Assembly (NCBI GenBank): GCA_018873225.1
Contig: JAEILZ010000007.1
Location: 3,348,001 to 3,412,000 of the forward strand
Source: [Phialemoniopsis] sp. UDSM-2020
Taxonomy: Eukaryota > Ascomycota > Sordariomycetes > Thyridiales > Thyridiaceae
Reading direction: 5' to 3'
Length of the DNA stretch: 64,000 bases
The translations under genes were made by a program, and so were the position numbers. How positions within the stretch are numbered: the first letter of the stretch is position 1; each line of letters starts with the position of its first letter. The notes beneath the pieces were generated by a model that searched no databases, had not been told where the DNA came from, and saw only the letters and a list, made by a program, of their open reading frames with translations. This document shows positions 35,546-46,106 of the stretch, piece after piece.

Positions 35546-36174
35546 CTCCTTCTAGCATGAAGGTTCCTGTTTGTATGGGCTATGTGCCCTTTTGCGAGAG
35601 GAACATCCTATCGGTATTGTGTCTAGAACACTGCTGTGATAGTAGTTGTGTGAGCACAAATGGATCAATCAGTCTGTAGAAGTACACAATAAAGTCGGGT
35701 TTCTAGAGGCGTGTTCCTGAGCTCGGCACCTTGGCATGCGAACTAATAGCCTTAGAATTAGTGCGGTCACCAAATTTTCGCCCTTTTCGCGCGCCTCACA
35801 ATATCGGGCATGTCAACAACAGCCCCTGCCAGAGCTCCCTCCTGGAAGGCATCCTCGCAACTCGTACTGCCCGACCCCCGTTTGGTGTTTGGTGTAGATC
35901 GAATAGAGTGCGATAGAGTGTATCATGTCTTTTGGCTCGAGCATGCTGCGGGTGATGCCTCAATGACAGCAGGGCTCAATCATCAGTGTCACCCCCGCAC
36001 CTTCGTTATGCATGATCAGCTGGCCAATCCAGAACACTTTGAATTTGTTAACCAAGAGCGTAAAAGGGGTCTTGAGCCCGCGACCTCTCAAACACCGGTA
36101 GTCCATCCTCATCCTCTCCCCAATTACGAACGAGCGCTCTCCTCTCCCACATCCCATCACTCAACATTCTTAGC

Positions 36175-37023
36175 ATGGCGTTTCATTCATTCACCAAGCT
36201 ACCGTCGGAACTCCGACAACTCATCTGGCGCCTCGCTCTGCCAGAGGACACCCAAGAGGTCTGTCTCGTGAAAGCAGAGAACCTCAAGTACACGAATCGA
36301 GATGCAGCCGCAGTAGAGCCCATGATTGTCTATACAGCCTTCCCCGCTCTTATGCACGTCTCGCGAGAGTCGCGCGACTGTGTCCTCCACCACAGCGACG
36401 TCCAATTCCGCCGCGAGCCCCCAGAGGGCCTCAGCGTGCCTTACCGCCCATTCCGCCCTGAGCTGGACATTCATTACTGGGGGAAGGACGTGGCTCCTTC
36501 CATCACCGCGAGTGCACGCTACTACGGGGACTTCGGCGAGTGGATACGCCACGTCCGCCACGTCGCCCTGCCGTCGTCGCGCTCTTTCGAGGGCGCTTTC
36601 ATGTCAGAGTGTTTCGTCTCCTGCTGCGACCAGCTCGAGACGGTGACTGTGGTGCTCGCCGACTCGACAGACAACAACAAGACACTTGACCAGTTCGAAG
36701 AGCCCAGAGGCCGGTGCAAGCTACGCGATATCCCCATCGACGGGAACACAGTACTTGATATTGATCATTGGGGCGGCGGCCAACCTGCTGACATCGTGAA
36801 GCTGGATGAGTTTATCGATGCTGTTCGGGCTAGGCTAGAAGAATGTGCCGACTCACTCGTCAGATTGGAACCGGTTGAGGAACAGCGTTGCAAGTCTTGG
36901 AATGTCGAGAGGAGCTCCTTTGAAGCGCTGACATTCAAAATCGCTACTTTTATTGAATGGACTGCTGGGGAATGGAGAGAACAATGCGGACAACGAAAAC
37001 TTCCAAGAGGGCTCGGATCATAG
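36175..37023 (+). CDS. 2EXR-domain protein
   Basis: A single exon of 282 residues. The N-terminus FTKLPSELRQLIWRLALPED is the 2EXR (F-box-like) signature, followed by FPALMHVSRESRDCVLHHSD. In the family, the first part is short and helical and the second is a mixed alpha/beta region around the HVRHVAL segment. Function is unknown for nearly all members. The domain is highly expanded in filamentous ascomycetes and usually lies in accessory regions. The gene sits between copies of the BTB tail, so it may have been caught between duplications. Confidence 0.85.
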   Translation: MAFHSFTKLPSELRQLIWRLALPEDTQEVCLVKAENLKYTNRDAAAVEPMIVYTAFPALMHVSRESRDCVLHHSDVQFRREPPEGLSVPYRPFRPELDIHYWGKDVAPSITASARYYGDFGEWIRHVRHVALPSSRSFEGAFMSECFVSCCDQLETVTVVLADSTDNNKTLDQFEEPRGRCKLRDIPIDGNTVLDIDHWGGGQPADIVKLDEFIDAVRARLEECADSLVRLEPVEEQRCKSWNVERSSFEALTFKIATFIEWTAGEWREQCGQRKLPRGLGS

Positions 37024-37256
37024 ACTTCCACCAGAACGGGACCCGCTCCTCCAGGTTGGGACGAGGGCCGACCCCTGAAACGCAAGCATCTGAGAAAAGT
37101 GTGTCTGACGTGACATATCTGTACCCGGGTCCGGGACTGGAGAGCTATACCTTGGAAGACCAACGAGCACACTCCAACTTGGGTATAGAGACTAGCACAG
37201 CCTATGAGTACAAGATATATGCAATCTCTCCTGATAGCGAAGGTACATGAGAACAG

Positions 37257-37532
37257 ATGGTACAGCGATCAGTCCTTGCTAAGCTGATCAAAGAAAACAC
37301 CACCCTCGACTTTGTATGTGAGGCTGCCATCCTTACAAAGCTTCGAGAGCTTGACTGGAGGCGGCTTCCGATCCCATTGAGACTTTTCAGCAGCTCCGGC
37401 TTACCTCTCCTAGACGAGTCTACTTGGGCCCAAGTCTTGGCGCGGCTAGCGCTCGCTAAACTGATCAAGGAGAAGACCACCACCGACTTAGTTTGTGAGG
37501 TGGCTGTCGTTGCAAACTTTCTGCAGCTTTGA
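37257..37532 (+). pseudogene. Two fused copies of the BTB gene 3' end (copies C and D)
   Basis: One open frame of 91 codons contains two BTB-tail units. The first is MVQRSVLAKLIKENTTLDF, ending KLREL. The second begins SSGLPLLDESTWAQVLARLA and ends FLQL with TGA. The first matches the tail of the intact gene closely at the DNA level (GTACAGCGATCAGT is shared). Unit D is nearest to copy B. A starting ATG is present but no BTB domain, so I treat it as a relic. A very small expressed protein cannot be excluded. Confidence 0.7.
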
Positions 37533-37544
37533 GGTAGAACCCCT

Positions 37545-37640
37545 TTGAATGGGAATAGCTTTGTTTGGGAATGACTTCTATTGGGAATAGCTTTATTTGG
37601 GAACGGTACTGTTTGGAAACGGTGTTATCAGAGAATGGTT
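37545..37640. repeat. Degenerate minisatellite after BTB-tail copy D
   Basis: About five units of the type TTTGGGAATAGCTT/ATTGGGAATAG, about 20 nt apart, directly downstream of the stop. Confidence 0.6.
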
Positions 37641-38124
37641 TATGACCTATTGATAAATCAGCCGCAATTAAGAAGAAATTTAATTAGACGCGGTGATCCA
37701 ATCTGTTAGAGGGCCTCTCTTTCATTGATTCATCGTTACGAGAGAAAATCCACTGGAAAAAAGATGACAACGGCATTAATAAAGTGAAATGACAGTGAGG
37801 TCCACGGGTGCCAGGCTGGACTTGTACGGCAGTGCACCGCTTCCGTCGGGTAACCCGGAACCACAGGACATGACATTGCGAACGGCGCCAAAAATCGGCC
37901 GGTATGAAATGCCACTTGAATAGAGATGGCATTTGTATTCTACTTCTTACAGCGACAACACCGACCGACCCGTGCCGTACACCCTGGTAATGGTCAGCAG
38001 ATCGCATCACGATCTGGTTTCTTCACCGATGGATGCATTACATATGGCTTGGCGCTTTCGAGCAAAGCAGGGAGCCTGACTATCTAAACAGCAATGCTTT
38101 CATTCACCTGGTCTACTACATCCA
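37641..38124. other. Intergenic stretch
   Basis: 484 bp with no gene seen. A minus-strand frame at 37684-38010 lacks any motif. Confidence 0.4.
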
Positions 38125-39367
38125 ATGAAACTTACCCTCACTTTAGACAAGGGCCCCAACCCTCGCCCTTTTCGGCCTCGAGATCGGGTGCAGGGGGTGG
38201 TGGAGATACACGGCTATGCCTCGCAAAGAACCCCAGAAGTCAAGGCGATATTCCAAGGCGTGCACAATGACACTCCCGCCTTCCTAGAGCTTAACTAACT
38301 ACAAACTTGCTCTTAGGTCAGCTACGCGTGGGTGTCAGTGCTCAAGTCAACAGCTGCAGCCCTGGCAAATTTCTGCGGGTTGTGAGCTTCTTCCAGCCCC
38401 TGAAGATGGCAGCGACAGCACTAATATCGCCGCCGAACCTAGTTGTTTGAGCACACGGAGAGGCTGCAACGCGCCAGTACCGCTCTCTCCAAGAGCTGTA
38501 TCGAAGAAGATGCTCTGACCTACCCTTTCGAATTCCAATTTCCTTCCAATAGCCCATGCCAGATGAACGAAACCTCTTGCCTCGGCCAGCTGCCATCCTC
38601 CATCGACGTCACCCAGTCCGGCATTCAGATCAGATCGGTCTACTCGATAACAGTCATCGTGACGAGGCGGGTGTGTGAGGTGAGAAGGACCGCAAGCATC
38701 ACACGGGAACTTTCCTTCGTCTGCGACCCGCACCTCACATTCATGCCATCCTCTTGCATCGCATCGCTGCCGGCAAGCAAGCTCTGCAAGGGATACGATA
38801 CTCTCAGCGAAAGTACTCAACAGTCTCCCTGTCAAGATCTGCTGCCGTCGTACTGCCCGAGCCTTCGGGTGGAGCTGACACTGCCGCAGGACCCAGTGCT
38901 CATCCGAGGACGGGCCACGCAAGTCTGCTTGACGATCCACGTACCGAGAGAGCTTCTACAGGACCGAGATATATACGTCCGCAGCGTGGAGATCAAGCTT
39001 CACACTTCTGTCACCGCGCACCTGGGTCTGCAAGCACACCACGTCGAGGAAACGCGTCGCGCAAGCAACTTGCTTGGAGCAGTACTGGTAGAGGGCGAGC
39101 ACTTCGACGTGAACATGGGCCCGTGGGGCAATATTCTGGTCCTCAACTCGAAACCAACGTGTACATCGCATGCTTTCCGGGTCGCTCATGCAATTGAAAT
39201 GGTTGTTGGTATATCGAAAGGAGTGACAGAGGCAACACAAGTCAGTCAGCTTCACAAAGAAACCATGGCTGACGCTAATTTGTGCGCAGTACGTGCAATC
39301 ATCAATGGAAGTCCTCGTTATGGACCCACCACCAGCCTACGAGCCGTCAAACGTGAACGTCTCTTGA
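38125..39367 (+). CDS. Arrestin-like protein with PY motif, four exons
   Basis: Exons are 38125-38257, 38317-38381, 38443-39240 and 39290-39367, for 357 residues. The first intron is either a GC-AG intron (38258-38316) or a GT-AG intron shifted by a few bases (38260-38321). The other two are GTGAGC/CTAG and GTCAGT/GCAG. The N-terminus LTLDKGPNPRPFRPRDRVQG matches fungal arrestin-N starts. LFEHTERLQ and ALTYPFEFQFPS follow, and a second beta-sandwich begins near residue 210. The final exon restores MDPPPAYEPSNVNV, a PY motif for Rsp5-type ubiquitin ligases. By family it would act as a transporter-endocytosis adaptor. It is shorter and more divergent than the arrestin at 21.9 kb. Confidence 0.75.
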
Positions 39368-40611
39368 GAGGCTTCGAACATTGTTACTTTGCTCTATAGC
39401 GTTTCGTTCAAGTTGGCCCAACTCAGTTAGATACCCTGGATTTTGAGATAGTTTGGCTTGGTAAATGCAAGTCCGCAACTTGACTTCACTGTCAACCGGA
39501 AAGCGTATGTCATCGAGTACTCGAATTCGAGAAGAACCATACGCTAATAACATGGGTGATTCTCAGCGGGGGACTTTGTTTTCCCACACCGTCATGTCCG
39601 AATTACGTTATGCCGGCTACCATTCACCACTTAGGGATCAGATCATTTGTTCTGAGACAATTCCTTATTTCTTTGACTAGCTCGAGACCGCTTGAGTATT
39701 CCATTTACGTCAATAGTTAAGGTTAATTGTCAAGACGGGCGGCTTGGAATGTCTTACATTCCTTTGCTAGGAATGGGCTTTCCAACGTTGAGGCGTGACA
39801 GGCCCCGCTCATAAGCGTCTCCTCAACTTGGCCGTCCAGCCTCAGGAGGAGCCGCATCCGAGAATTGATGTCGATATGTTGAGTTGAGAGAGGAATATCA
39901 TAAAGATGAATTTGAAGGCTATTCGCAAAAAGGTGTCGGTTCAGAGCTAGACTTTCACTCACTCAAACGTGTCATATGCGCCAGTGCAAGCACCTTGGGG
40001 TCACGGTTAACTTCTCTCCTTCCCCACCAGATGGGTCTCGGCCGAGAATCTTAGCTCTTTCAGGCACCTGATTGACGGAGACGGGGCAAAGCTCCGGTGA
40101 ATTCGGCGCATCTAGTCGGCTCTGGCACTCCCCCAGGCCAGCTAGCTGGGAATGGCTTCAACACAAGCGGCTGGGCATCGGTGGTCTGACAGCACTGGCA
40201 GGTCATGAATGGGGCTTGATGGCGCCAGATAGAAAAGGAGGCCCAGCGACTAGTACATAGCTGCTAACAGCTAATAGTGAGTTCAACTATGCTTCGAGCT
40301 ACGTTCTATGTATATTTTGCTGTAAGTGCAAGGCAAACTGGCCAGCTGAAAAGGCCCAGAACTGATATCATTCTCCATACGGGGTTTCATAATGCCATTT
40401 TACCTCGTAATCAGTGAGACATTCGATATGATGAAATTGCACACTGGACACAAGTGATGTCAACTAATGTCTTGCTTCATATCAGCTCCTCCTTGGCCTC
40501 CGAGCAGCATGCTTCAAGGAGAAACTCCTGCATCGATATTTTCATGATCAAGACAATTTCCTGATACTCCCTTATGTAAAATTATCCATCTGGCACCGAC
40601 TGACTCAAAGC
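39368..40611. other. Intergenic stretch
   Basis: 1.24 kb with short frames only. No repeat or RNA gene was recognised. Confidence 0.5.
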
Positions 40612-43600
40612 ATGGCCCGTCTTCGGTCATATTATATCTCCTGTTTCATCGCGCTCTGGGCTGCGACGGCAGTAACGGGCCAACCTGACTGGGATATCGG
40701 CTGTCCAGCTGCCGATCCGGAGACCCTGACCAGCACTGTGCTGCCAGAAGTGTATACCGTTTCATCAAGTCAACCCTCGACGACAGCCTCTGTATCTGAG
40801 CAGGATGAGGACGACTGGGATATTGGCTGTCCTGCAATTGATCCAGGTGAACCAGACAAACCGGGTTCGCCCAGCGTTATTACTATAACGCAAACCGTCG
40901 TCGAGTATCCTGGTGGCGACATTGGTAACTCAAGAGGGCAAGGTGACTCGAGCACAGGATATCCGCAGCCAGGCGATTCACCTTCAGATCCATCAGGTGA
41001 TAATGAAGATCCCGCAAGCAAGGGGGGATCTCCAGGCACGAATGTTCCCCCTCGTCCTGGTCCAGGAGGCCAGACCCGGACTCATATCTTCGTCACCACT
41101 ATCATAATACCCGATAACCGAGACCCAACGACCACAAGCCCTAGTCTCTGGCCGACGAATTCCCAAGATGGAGACGGAAATGATAATGGAGACAACGACT
41201 CGGAGGCCACGGATAGCGATACATCCTCTGCAAAGCTACCCGATGGTTCCTTTCCTTCGTCACGCGCGACTGACGCTTCCGGCTCGTTCAATACCACTCC
41301 TGATACAGGCCCTGGGACCGACCGGACAACAGACAGCAATAATCCCACGAGCGGAACATCCCCCACAAGCAGAACTTCTGCTTCCACGCAGACGACAACA
41401 AGTGGCGATCCAACGACATCCACTGTACCAGAGGGTCGAAACCTTCTTCGCAATGGTGGTTTCGAAGAAGACAGTGGATGGGTTAAGGTTGCACCAAACG
41501 GCGGTGTGTTGTGGAATATCATGCCGGCGAATGACCTCATGACATTCCACACTGGGAACAGCTTTCTCGAGGCTTCAATCCAGACAGATGAATACGACAA
41601 CGGGCTACTCGGATGGAAGCGCGATTTGGATGACGAGAGCATACGGCTTGTCTATAGCCTCGAGCAAGAGATGGATGAGGTCCCCCTCAACCGGCCTCTT
41701 GTTTGTTCCGGGTACTTCAACTATCCGACTGATAACAGCCTGGATCTGTCGGGCGTTACTGTCAGGTTGATGATAGGCGACACGGTATGCGCAGAGAGCG
41801 AGTTTCAAACCATGCCCCGGAGCGGATGGCGTCGCCTTGAGAGCTCCGAGCCGATCCGTTTCACAGAGGCTCCGGAGAGCAGCACTTTCCACATTGACGT
41901 GCTAATGACCGATCCGGCAAGCACCGAAGATCAGCGTCATGGCGACATGATCATTGGTATTGATTCAGTAGGGATGGGTATCAGTGAAGACCCGGCTGTG
42001 GTATTTTATGATGATCTGCCTCCCGAGGAAGAGCCATCCTCGACAAGTGACCCAGTCACCTCAACTGGTATCGGCTCGGAATTCAGCACGAGTGATATGA
42101 CCGCAACGCAGACGGACCCTTCAGTGACTACTAGCACAGAGACAAGCTCCCCGACCTCAGATTTGGTCACCTCGTCAACGAATGAATCTTGGAGCACATT
42201 TGATCCAACATCTAGCCAGGACGTGTCAACAGACCCGACCGCATCCCAGGAGCCAACGGAATCAGGTTCAAGCCAAGACTCCACGTCTCTGACTGAACCT
42301 ACGGATTCAGAAACGACACCGGCCGTTGATCCGACTTCAACCATAGATGCATCTTCGTCTATAACCAACATCGAGTCATCTGGAGATGCATCTGCCACGG
42401 ATCCTCCAACGACCGACCCGACTGCCACGGAGCCAGAGATCACAGATAGCACGGACGAACCTGCGTCTACGACAAGTCCAGACAATATTATAACGTCTAG
42501 TGACGAGGTAACAAGCACGGTAGATAATGTGTCAAGCACCAGCACCGGCCAAGCCACGAGCGAAAGTGACGGCGCCGGGAGCACTGCGACAAGTGAATCA
42601 GGAACAATCACAACCGTTTCAGAGACCAGCGCGACGGATGACCTATCTACCACTACTCCGGGCGATACGACTAGTGAAACGGATGAGCCAACTAGCTCAA
42701 GGGATGATGCCTCAAGTATTGCAAGCGAATCGACGGACGGACCAAGCAGCAATAACGCAGAGCCAACAACCTCAACTGACGAAGGACCTACCACTACAGA
42801 CGGGTCTCCGAGCACAACCACGGATGACGAGGAGCCCACCAGTACTGTCACCGACCCCACAAGCACAACTGAAGACCCCACCACCGCGAGTGAAATCGAG
42901 GAGCCCACTAGTAGCACGGAGCCGCCGGAACAGCCAACATCTACGCAAACATCTGACGAGGAAACGTCTACATCGCCTCCAACATCTGGATCAGAACCGT
43001 CATCTACAACGGATGAAATCACGACGGACGTTACAACAACGACGGATGAGTCAATAATAGAGACAGCCACGAGCAGCTTAGACTCTTCAACTAGCACGGA
43101 CGCAGCCACAAGCACTGCCGAAGAAGAGCCGACGTCCACTACAAGCACGTCCACGTCGACGCGTGCAACTGCAACGTCATGGGCAGGGACAGCTCCACCT
43201 GCCCCCACCTGCACCCCTCAGATAACCTTCAACCGCAGATTCGAACCCGATGAGGGTCTTGGGGGTTATGGCCAAAACTTCCAGAGGGGAGTGCCGGGCA
43301 CAAGTATACAGGCGGTTGGTTCCAACTTCTTCATGGGTCCTCATACCGGTCAAGCATTCATGCAGCTCACGGCCCCGGCCACGAGCACCCGGGGTGCCGA
43401 CAACGCCACCAAGGAGTTGATGTGGACCTACACGTACACGAGCGGGACCCCGCCGGCGGTGGGCACCGAGGTGTACTGCTCGGCGTGGATGAACTACGCG
43501 TCGGACGGCAACCTGGACGAGAGCAAGGTGCGCATTACCATGTACCTCTTTGGCCGGACGGAGACGGCAATCTGCGCGGACAGCGGACCCCAAGCAGCGG

Positions 43601-43911
43601 GGACTGGCTGGATCCAGGTCGCCAGTACGCAGCCGGTGGGGATTCCGGCCTTGAACACCAACCAAATATGGATTGCCATGCGGATGTATGTCATTGAGAC
43701 GGAGCATGGCCATGGCGACATGGTGGTGGGCATGGACGACATTGGGCTGGCTCTGGCGGATGACCCCGACGATATTGCTTGTAATAGTGCCGATGTGTCC
43801 ATGAGCCAGAGACGGTTTGGCCGCAACGAGAAACCAGCCTCGAGATTCGTGACCGTTGTCAGATCTCCATCTTGGACAAGCGTGGAGTCGCACCCAGAGA
43901 TTCCGGCGTAG
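40612..43911 (+). CDS. Secreted mucin-like Ser/Thr-rich protein with two beta-sandwich (CBM-like) domains
   Basis: A single exon of 1,099 residues. A signal peptide (residues ~1-23, ending AATAVTGQ) leads into two copies of DWDIGCPA-x-DP (residues ~26 and ~69). A low-complexity segment follows, then a first globular domain (residues ~280-460) starting NLLRNGGFEEDSGW and ending RHGDMIIGIDSVGMGI. About 400 residues rich in Thr, Ser, Asp and Glu come next. A related second domain (~870-1060) ends GHGDMVVGMDDIGLAL. The paired GGFE/GDM..G.D motifs suggest one duplicated carbohydrate-binding-like fold. The Ser/Thr stalk would be O-mannosylated. No GPI-anchor tail is visible, so it is probably secreted or trapped in the wall. 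Exact function is unknown. Confidence 0.8.
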   Translation: MARLRSYYISCFIALWAATAVTGQPDWDIGCPAADPETLTSTVLPEVYTVSSSQPSTTASVSEQDEDDWDIGCPAIDPGEPDKPGSPSVITITQTVVEYPGGDIGNSRGQGDSSTGYPQPGDSPSDPSGDNEDPASKGGSPGTNVPPRPGPGGQTRTHIFVTTIIIPDNRDPTTTSPSLWPTNSQDGDGNDNGDNDSEATDSDTSSAKLPDGSFPSSRATDASGSFNTTPDTGPGTDRTTDSNNPTSGTSPTSRTSASTQTTTSGDPTTSTVPEGRNLLRNGGFEEDSGWVKVAPNGGVLWNIMPANDLMTFHTGNSFLEASIQTDEYDNGLLGWKRDLDDESIRLVYSLEQEMDEVPLNRPLVCSGYFNYPTDNSLDLSGVTVRLMIGDTVCAESEFQTMPRSGWRRLESSEPIRFTEAPESSTFHIDVLMTDPASTEDQRHGDMIIGIDSVGMGISEDPAVVFYDDLPPEEEPSSTSDPVTSTGIGSEFSTSDMTATQTDPSVTTSTETSSPTSDLVTSSTNESWSTFDPTSSQDVSTDPTASQEPTESGSSQDSTSLTEPTDSETTPAVDPTSTIDASSSITNIESSGDASATDPPTTDPTATEPEITDSTDEPASTTSPDNIITSSDEVTSTVDNVSSTSTGQATSESDGAGSTATSESGTITTVSETSATDDLSTTTPGDTTSETDEPTSSRDDASSIASESTDGPSSNNAEPTTSTDEGPTTTDGSPSTTTDDEEPTSTVTDPTSTTEDPTTASEIEEPTSSTEPPEQPTSTQTSDEETSTSPPTSGSEPSSTTDEITTDVTTTTDESIIETATSSLDSSTSTDAATSTAEEEPTSTTSTSTSTRATATSWAGTAPPAPTCTPQITFNRRFEPDEGLGGYGQNFQRGVPGTSIQAVGSNFFMGPHTGQAFMQLTAPATSTRGADNATKELMWTYTYTSGTPPAVGTEVYCSAWMNYASDGNLDESKVRITMYLFGRTETAICADSGPQAAGTGWIQVASTQPVGIPALNTNQIWIAMRMYVIETEHGHGDMVVGMDDIGLALADDPDDIACNSADVSMSQRRFGRNEKPASRFVTVVRSPSWTSVESHPEIPA

Positions 43912-44006
43912 TGAGGACGTGAAAGGGTGTTAAGTGTATTTATATCTGATATTGTTCTCAAATGTCTTTTATTTCTATATATCCATCAAGTGGAGTTTGT
44001 GAATGC

Positions 44007-44891
44007 TCAGAGCTTGATCGTTGCAGAAAACACACCCTGGCCGCCGCCAACGTAGATAACATCCTTGTCCTTGTCGGTGCGACCAAATGCGCAAGAGGTC
44101 GAACCGCTGACCTTGGCCACGGCGTTGGGCTTGCCGACAGCCGGGTCGACCTCGACCACGGTTCCGCCACTGTTCGTCGCGACGTAGATCTTGCCGTTCG
44201 GCCCGAAGCACAGATCGTCACCCATCAGGTTGGTCCAGAGCGTCGTGACGGAGCCGGTGGCCTTGGCCGTCGCGGGGTCGACGCTGACCTTGTGGAAGCT
44301 GTTCTTGAAGATGTTGGTGTACCAGACGGTGCCGTTGCTGTACTTGATGCCGTCGATGCCAAAGGGGATGCCGCCCGAGGGGGCCATGGTCGGGTCCTTA
44401 AGCGCCTCAGAGTACTCGCCGGTCGACACGCTGAACTTGTAGACGCTGCCCTTGCCGGCGTCGGCCACCAGCACCGTGTCCTCGTTGAACACGGCGAGGC
44501 CGTTGAGGTTGTTGGCCTCGGTGATCTGCTTGATGAGCGTCGACTTGGGGGTCGCGCCCGTGAAGTCGACCTTGTAGATGCCCTTGCCGCCGATGACGGC
44601 GAACACGTCGGGCGAGACCTCGCCGATGCCGCTCAGGCCCGATGCGCCGGTCACGACGACGGCGGTGGACGAGGTCTTGGCGACGGGGTCGACGGCGTAC
44701 AGGTTGGCGCTGTTCATGTTGGTGGCCAGAATCTGGCCATTGGGGCGGACGGCAAGGTTCTCTACCGACGCGAGCCGAACGACCTGAGCGCCCGCAGTCT
44801 GTCGGGACTCGATGGCTGGTGCTGCGGAGCCGAGACCCGACAGCAGCAGCATTTGTAGGCCGCAGAGGAGTTGTGAGGGAGTCGAGATCAT
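44007..44891 (-). CDS. Secreted SMP-30/gluconolactonase-like beta-propeller protein
   Basis: A single exon. The start is set at the ATG at 44891, because it opens a signal peptide (LLCGLQMLLLSGLGSAAPA) and an upstream in-frame extension looks non-coding. The mature ~270 residues contain repeated propeller strands: SVENLAVRPNGQILATN, GVSGIG-like turns, NNLNGLAVFNEDTVLVADAG, GIDGIKYSNGTVWYTN and DDLCFGPNGKIYVATNSGG. This matches SMP-30/NHL-like six-bladed lactonases. Acidic and Asn residues in these loops may bind a metal. Secretion suggests an extracellular lactone or sugar-acid substrate, which is inference. It is convergent with the mucin-like gene, only 95 bp apart. Confidence 0.8.
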   Translation of the reverse strand: MISTPSQLLCGLQMLLLSGLGSAAPAIESRQTAGAQVVRLASVENLAVRPNGQILATNMNSANLYAVDPVAKTSSTAVVVTGASGLSGIGEVSPDVFAVIGGKGIYKVDFTGATPKSTLIKQITEANNLNGLAVFNEDTVLVADAGKGSVYKFSVSTGEYSEALKDPTMAPSGGIPFGIDGIKYSNGTVWYTNIFKNSFHKVSVDPATAKATGSVTTLWTNLMGDDLCFGPNGKIYVATNSGGTVVEVDPAVGKPNAVAKVSGSTSCAFGRTDKDKDVIYVGGGQGVFSATIKL

Positions 44892-45384
44892 TTTGGCGTT
44901 GGCGCGGTTGAGTTCAGCAAGGAGGTAGTCAGTCTGAGGTACGATAGTCGCCCCTCGTGGAGATGCAGCACAGTGGTCGAGACCATTCGAAATAAATACT
45001 TGCCCCGGCCTCGCGGAGCTGTCAAAATTTCCCCGCGAACCGGGGACAGGACCAAGACGGGTCAATCGAGTGTCAAATTTAGAGGGATCGCTGGCTAAAT
45101 GGGGAGACTACAAACAAAGTCTGCTCTGCGCCGAGCACTACGGAGGTAATCTGGCTAATATTGATGCGCACACGGCAGATCGCTTAGTGCAACGTCGCGA
45201 TGGTGCGATGTCCATCTGATTGAGGCTGAATGAGATACTTGGTCATAGCACATAAGTCATAGTCGTGATAATTTGCTATTTTGGAACTGGAGTGGCTAGT
45301 TGATCCTCTCTACTGTAAGTAGCACATGGAGCCATATTGAGACATACCCCTTCAAGATGCAAGATCTTCCGTCAAACCGATCCA
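44892..45384. other. Intergenic stretch
   Basis: 493 bp, the promoter of the SMP-30-like gene and the 3' flank of the ABM-domain gene. No defined element was recognised. Confidence 0.4.
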
Positions 45385-46106
45385 CTAGACATCAACTTTC
45401 TTGATATTGACGAACAGTTGAGTAACTGATGCAACTTCGCGAAGCTTGCTCAGAAACATCTGGCGTGCTGGCTGTTTTTGAGCCTGCTCCAATGCCTGAC
45501 ATATAATTAGCTCAAGTACGATTTGAATTGGCTAAGTACTCACAGTTGAGTTCTCATAGCTTTCAAGAACGAAAACCTCATTTTCCTCAGCCTTCAAATT
45601 TGTGCCGAAGATAGCTCGGGCGCCAGTTGCACCTTTGGCCAGCGATTTGACCTCGGCCAACAGGGCAGTCAAATCATTTCCGGTCTTAGGGCTGAGCAGG
45701 ATCATCTCGAGTGAGGGATCATCGCCTACACTCTGTAGGCCGCTGCTTGCTTCAAAGAGCTTCAGTGTTGGTGGTGCCGTGACGCCACCCTTCACCTTGT
45801 CTTTGAACACTGCAAACTCTGGGGAAGCAATAAAGTTGTAGAATGTGGGAGCGTCGGGGTATTCTGAGTGCTGGTTTTAGAGCCGGTCACGACGCAGATG
45901 TTTCATTATTACCTACCAACAAGAAGCGTGTCTCTGAAATCGGCCGAGACATCCTTTCCGTTATCGGTCGTGATGGAACCCCGTCGGATGCCCAGGATAC
46001 CCACCGCCCGCAGCTGTTCGAGAAGATAGGGGAACGGATTTGTTTCAAGCTTGTCGAGGCTGCCAGGCCCCTTGAGGTGCGGAAAGACAACTTCGATGAT
46101 TGCCAT
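45385..46106 (-). CDS. ABM/dimeric alpha-beta-barrel domain protein
   Basis: Minus-strand exons are 46106-45917, 45863-45544 and 45495-45385, giving 206 residues. Introns of 53 and 48 nt are GT-AG and close in frame. The protein has two ferredoxin-like halves. The first runs from MAIIEVVFPHLKGPGS to EFAVFKDKV. The second contains LEMILLSPKTGN and NEVFVLESYENST, followed by ALEQAQKQPARQMFLSKLRE. This strand-helix pattern matches fungal ABM (antibiotic biosynthesis monooxygenase)-like or other dimeric alpha/beta-barrel proteins. Those include cofactor-free monooxygenases and scavengers of small metabolites. No signal peptide. It is divergent from the Zn2Cys6 gene, with 483 bp between the starts, so joint control is plausible. 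Confidence 0.7.

Larger units (their letters stand above)
34953..36174. other. Spacer with a BTB-tail copy and degenerate short repeats
   Basis: Apart from the BTB-tail copy at 35,244-35,393 and the following TGGGAATGG-like iterations, there is a 5' region before the 2EXR gene. A frame from the ATG at 35810 overlaps the 2EXR start and has no motif. Confidence 0.5.

Noticed and set aside
36040..36100. A tRNA-like T-arm pattern on the minus strand
   Set aside because: No matching acceptor, D-arm or anticodon arm could be drawn. No tRNA gene is called anywhere in the window.
35810..36271. A 153-codon frame entering the 2EXR gene
   Set aside because: It overlaps the well-supported 2EXR start in another frame, and the translated text is low in hydrophobic structure.
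42006..43214. A 402-codon open frame on the minus strand opposite the mucin-like gene
   Set aside because: It is the antisense shadow of the Ser/Thr/Asp-rich codons. The translated Val/Ser repeats mirror those codons, and no independent motif or promoter is present.
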